From contig JAQBWJ010000118.1 of the NCBI GenBank assembly GCA_027625215.1, positions 1 through 6,884 of the forward strand: a DNA stretch of 6,884 bases. Reading direction: 5' to 3'. Shown here one piece after another: positions 6,004 to 6,884 of this stretch; the first letter of the stretch is position 1, and each line of letters begins with the position of its first letter. This DNA is from Candidatus Poribacteria bacterium (GTDB lineage: Bacteria > Poribacteria > WGA-4E > GCA-2687025). Below the pieces are notes generated by a model. The model saw nothing but the letters and a program-made list of their open reading frames with translations, made no database searches and was not told the DNA's origin. Made by a program: the position numbers and the translations under genes.

Positions 6004-6884
6004 ATGCGCTCGGAACGACTCGACCAACTGCTCGACACGTTTGCCTCGTTACGCATCGCTGTCGTGGGCGACTTCTTTCTCGACAAGTACCTCGTCGTCG
6101 ATCCCTCGCTGGGAGAGCCGTCCATCGAGACGGGGTTGGAAGCGCATCAGGTCGTTGGGAAGCGGTTGAGTCCCGGCGCGGCGGGGACTGTAACGTCGAA
6201 CCTCAGCGCGTTGGGGGTCGGGACGATTCACGCTGTCGGGATCATCGGGCAGGACGGCGAGGGGTACGACCTCAAACACGGACTGCGCGAGCGGCGCGTC
6301 ACAACAGATTATCTCCTCGAATCGGCTGATCGCTTCACCCCGACCTACACAAAACCGATGGCGATCCAACCCGACGGCTCCGAGATCGAGATGAACCGCC
6401 AAGACATTAAGAACCGTTCCGCCACGCCGCCGGAGTTGGAGGCGTCCGTCATCGAGACGTTGCGAAGCGTCGCGCGCGACGTGGACGGCGTGATCGTTTT
6501 AGATCAGGTGACGGACCGAAACTTCGGCGTCGCGACGGACAGGGTACGCGAAGAGATCGCATCGTTGGCGTCGCAATATCCCGACGTGGTGTTTTTCGGC
6601 GACGCGCGCGCGTTGATCGGCGAGTTCCGCAACATCCTCATCAAACCGAACCAGTTTGAAGCGGTGCGGGCGATTCTTCCCGACTACGAAGGCAACGCCC
6701 CTCCCGACTTCGCGCGCGAATGCGGGGAAGAACTCGCGCGACGCACCGGCAAACCGCTCTTTGTGACGCTCGGACAAGATGGTATCCTTGTGTATGATGG
6801 ATCGGAATGGACGCGCGTGCCGACGATTCGCGTGTCGCCGCCTATCGACATCGTCGGCGCGGGGGACAGCACGACGGCGGGGAT
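6004..6884 (+). CDS. PfkB-family sugar kinase, RfaE/HldE-like (3' end outside window)
   Basis: Frame is open from the ATG at 6004 to the window edge, giving 293 complete codons; an in-frame TGA at 5992 rules out an earlier start. The Shine-Dalgarno (GATGGA, 5993-5998) is weak. PfkB hallmarks are present: VVGDFFLDKYL (20-30), a glycine-rich SPGAAGTVTSNLSALG segment (56-71), IKPNQFEA (213-220) typical of RfaE-like kinases, and the second PfkB signature DIVGAGDSTTAG (282-293), with Asp288 as catalytic base. The enzyme should transfer phosphate from ATP to a sugar or sugar phosphate. RfaE-type members phosphorylate heptose phosphate for ADP-heptose synthesis, but many relatives differ, so the substrate is open. 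Relative to the usual PGGAGNVxNN motif, the second Gly is Ala and the following Asn is Thr. Whether a cytidylyltransferase domain follows cannot be seen. Confidence 0.9.
   Translation, partial: MRSERLDQLLDTFASLRIAVVGDFFLDKYLVVDPSLGEPSIETGLEAHQVVGKRLSPGAAGTVTSNLSALGVGTIHAVGIIGQDGEGYDLKHGLRERRVTTDYLLESADRFTPTYTKPMAIQPDGSEIEMNRQDIKNRSATPPELEASVIETLRSVARDVDGVIVLDQVTDRNFGVATDRVREEIASLASQYPDVVFFGDARALIGEFRNILIKPNQFEAVRAILPDYEGNAPPDFARECGEELARRTGKPLFVTLGQDGILVYDGSEWTRVPTIRVSPPIDIVGAGDSTTAG

Noticed and set aside
5601..6329. 242-codon + strand open frame crossing the amidohydrolase end and the kinase start
   Set aside because: It runs through two well-supported genes in another frame and has no ribosome site or recognisable domain.
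1..6884. CRISPR array, tRNA, rRNA, insertion sequence or attachment site
   Set aside because: I saw no regularly spaced repeats, no cloverleaf-like segment, no terminal inverted repeats and no transposase or integrase motif.

Overview
This is a G+C-rich bacterial window with ordinary chromosomal gene content. It holds seven protein-coding genes (two cut by the window ends), no rRNA or tRNA, no CRISPR array, and no transposase or integrase. The layout suggests a free-living bacterium from a poorly cultured lineage. The secreted LamG-like protein with a C-terminal Trp-containing tail, the nitrilase and amidohydrolase-2 genes, and the RfaE-like PfkB kinase recall Candidatus Poribacteria, Armatimonadota or planctomycete-like genomes. 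That placement is a low-confidence impression from gene style, not a measured result.

Region 1 (1-1844, + strand) is the end of an ABC exporter operon. The C-terminal part of an ATPase (Walker B, D-loop and H-loop visible) overlaps, by ATGA, a 513-residue polytopic permease of the ABC-2/ABC exporter type.

Region 2 (about 1915-3107, + strand) is a compact, self-contained transcription unit. It encodes a 311-residue protein that resembles phage-type single-strand annealing or recombination proteins and ends in an SSB-like acidic tip. A 36-residue, extremely basic protein with a strong Shine-Dalgarno sequence follows, then a near-perfect 11-bp intrinsic terminator. This is the least ordinary part of the window.

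Region 3 (3101-4857, - strand) holds two genes. One is a secreted, concanavalin A/LamG-fold protein that converges on the same terminator. Upstream of it is a nitrilase-superfamily amidase with an intact Glu-Lys-Cys triad.

Region 4 (4858-5847) begins with a 162-bp divergent intergenic region that carries a 9-bp inverted repeat. It leads into an amidohydrolase-2 (TIM-barrel) lactonase-like hydrolase on the + strand. The two divergent hydrolases may share regulation and act on related small molecules.

Region 5 (6004-6884, + strand) is the first 293 codons of a PfkB/RfaE-like sugar kinase that runs off the window. The large opposite-strand and alternative-frame open frames seen throughout are shadows caused by high G+C content.
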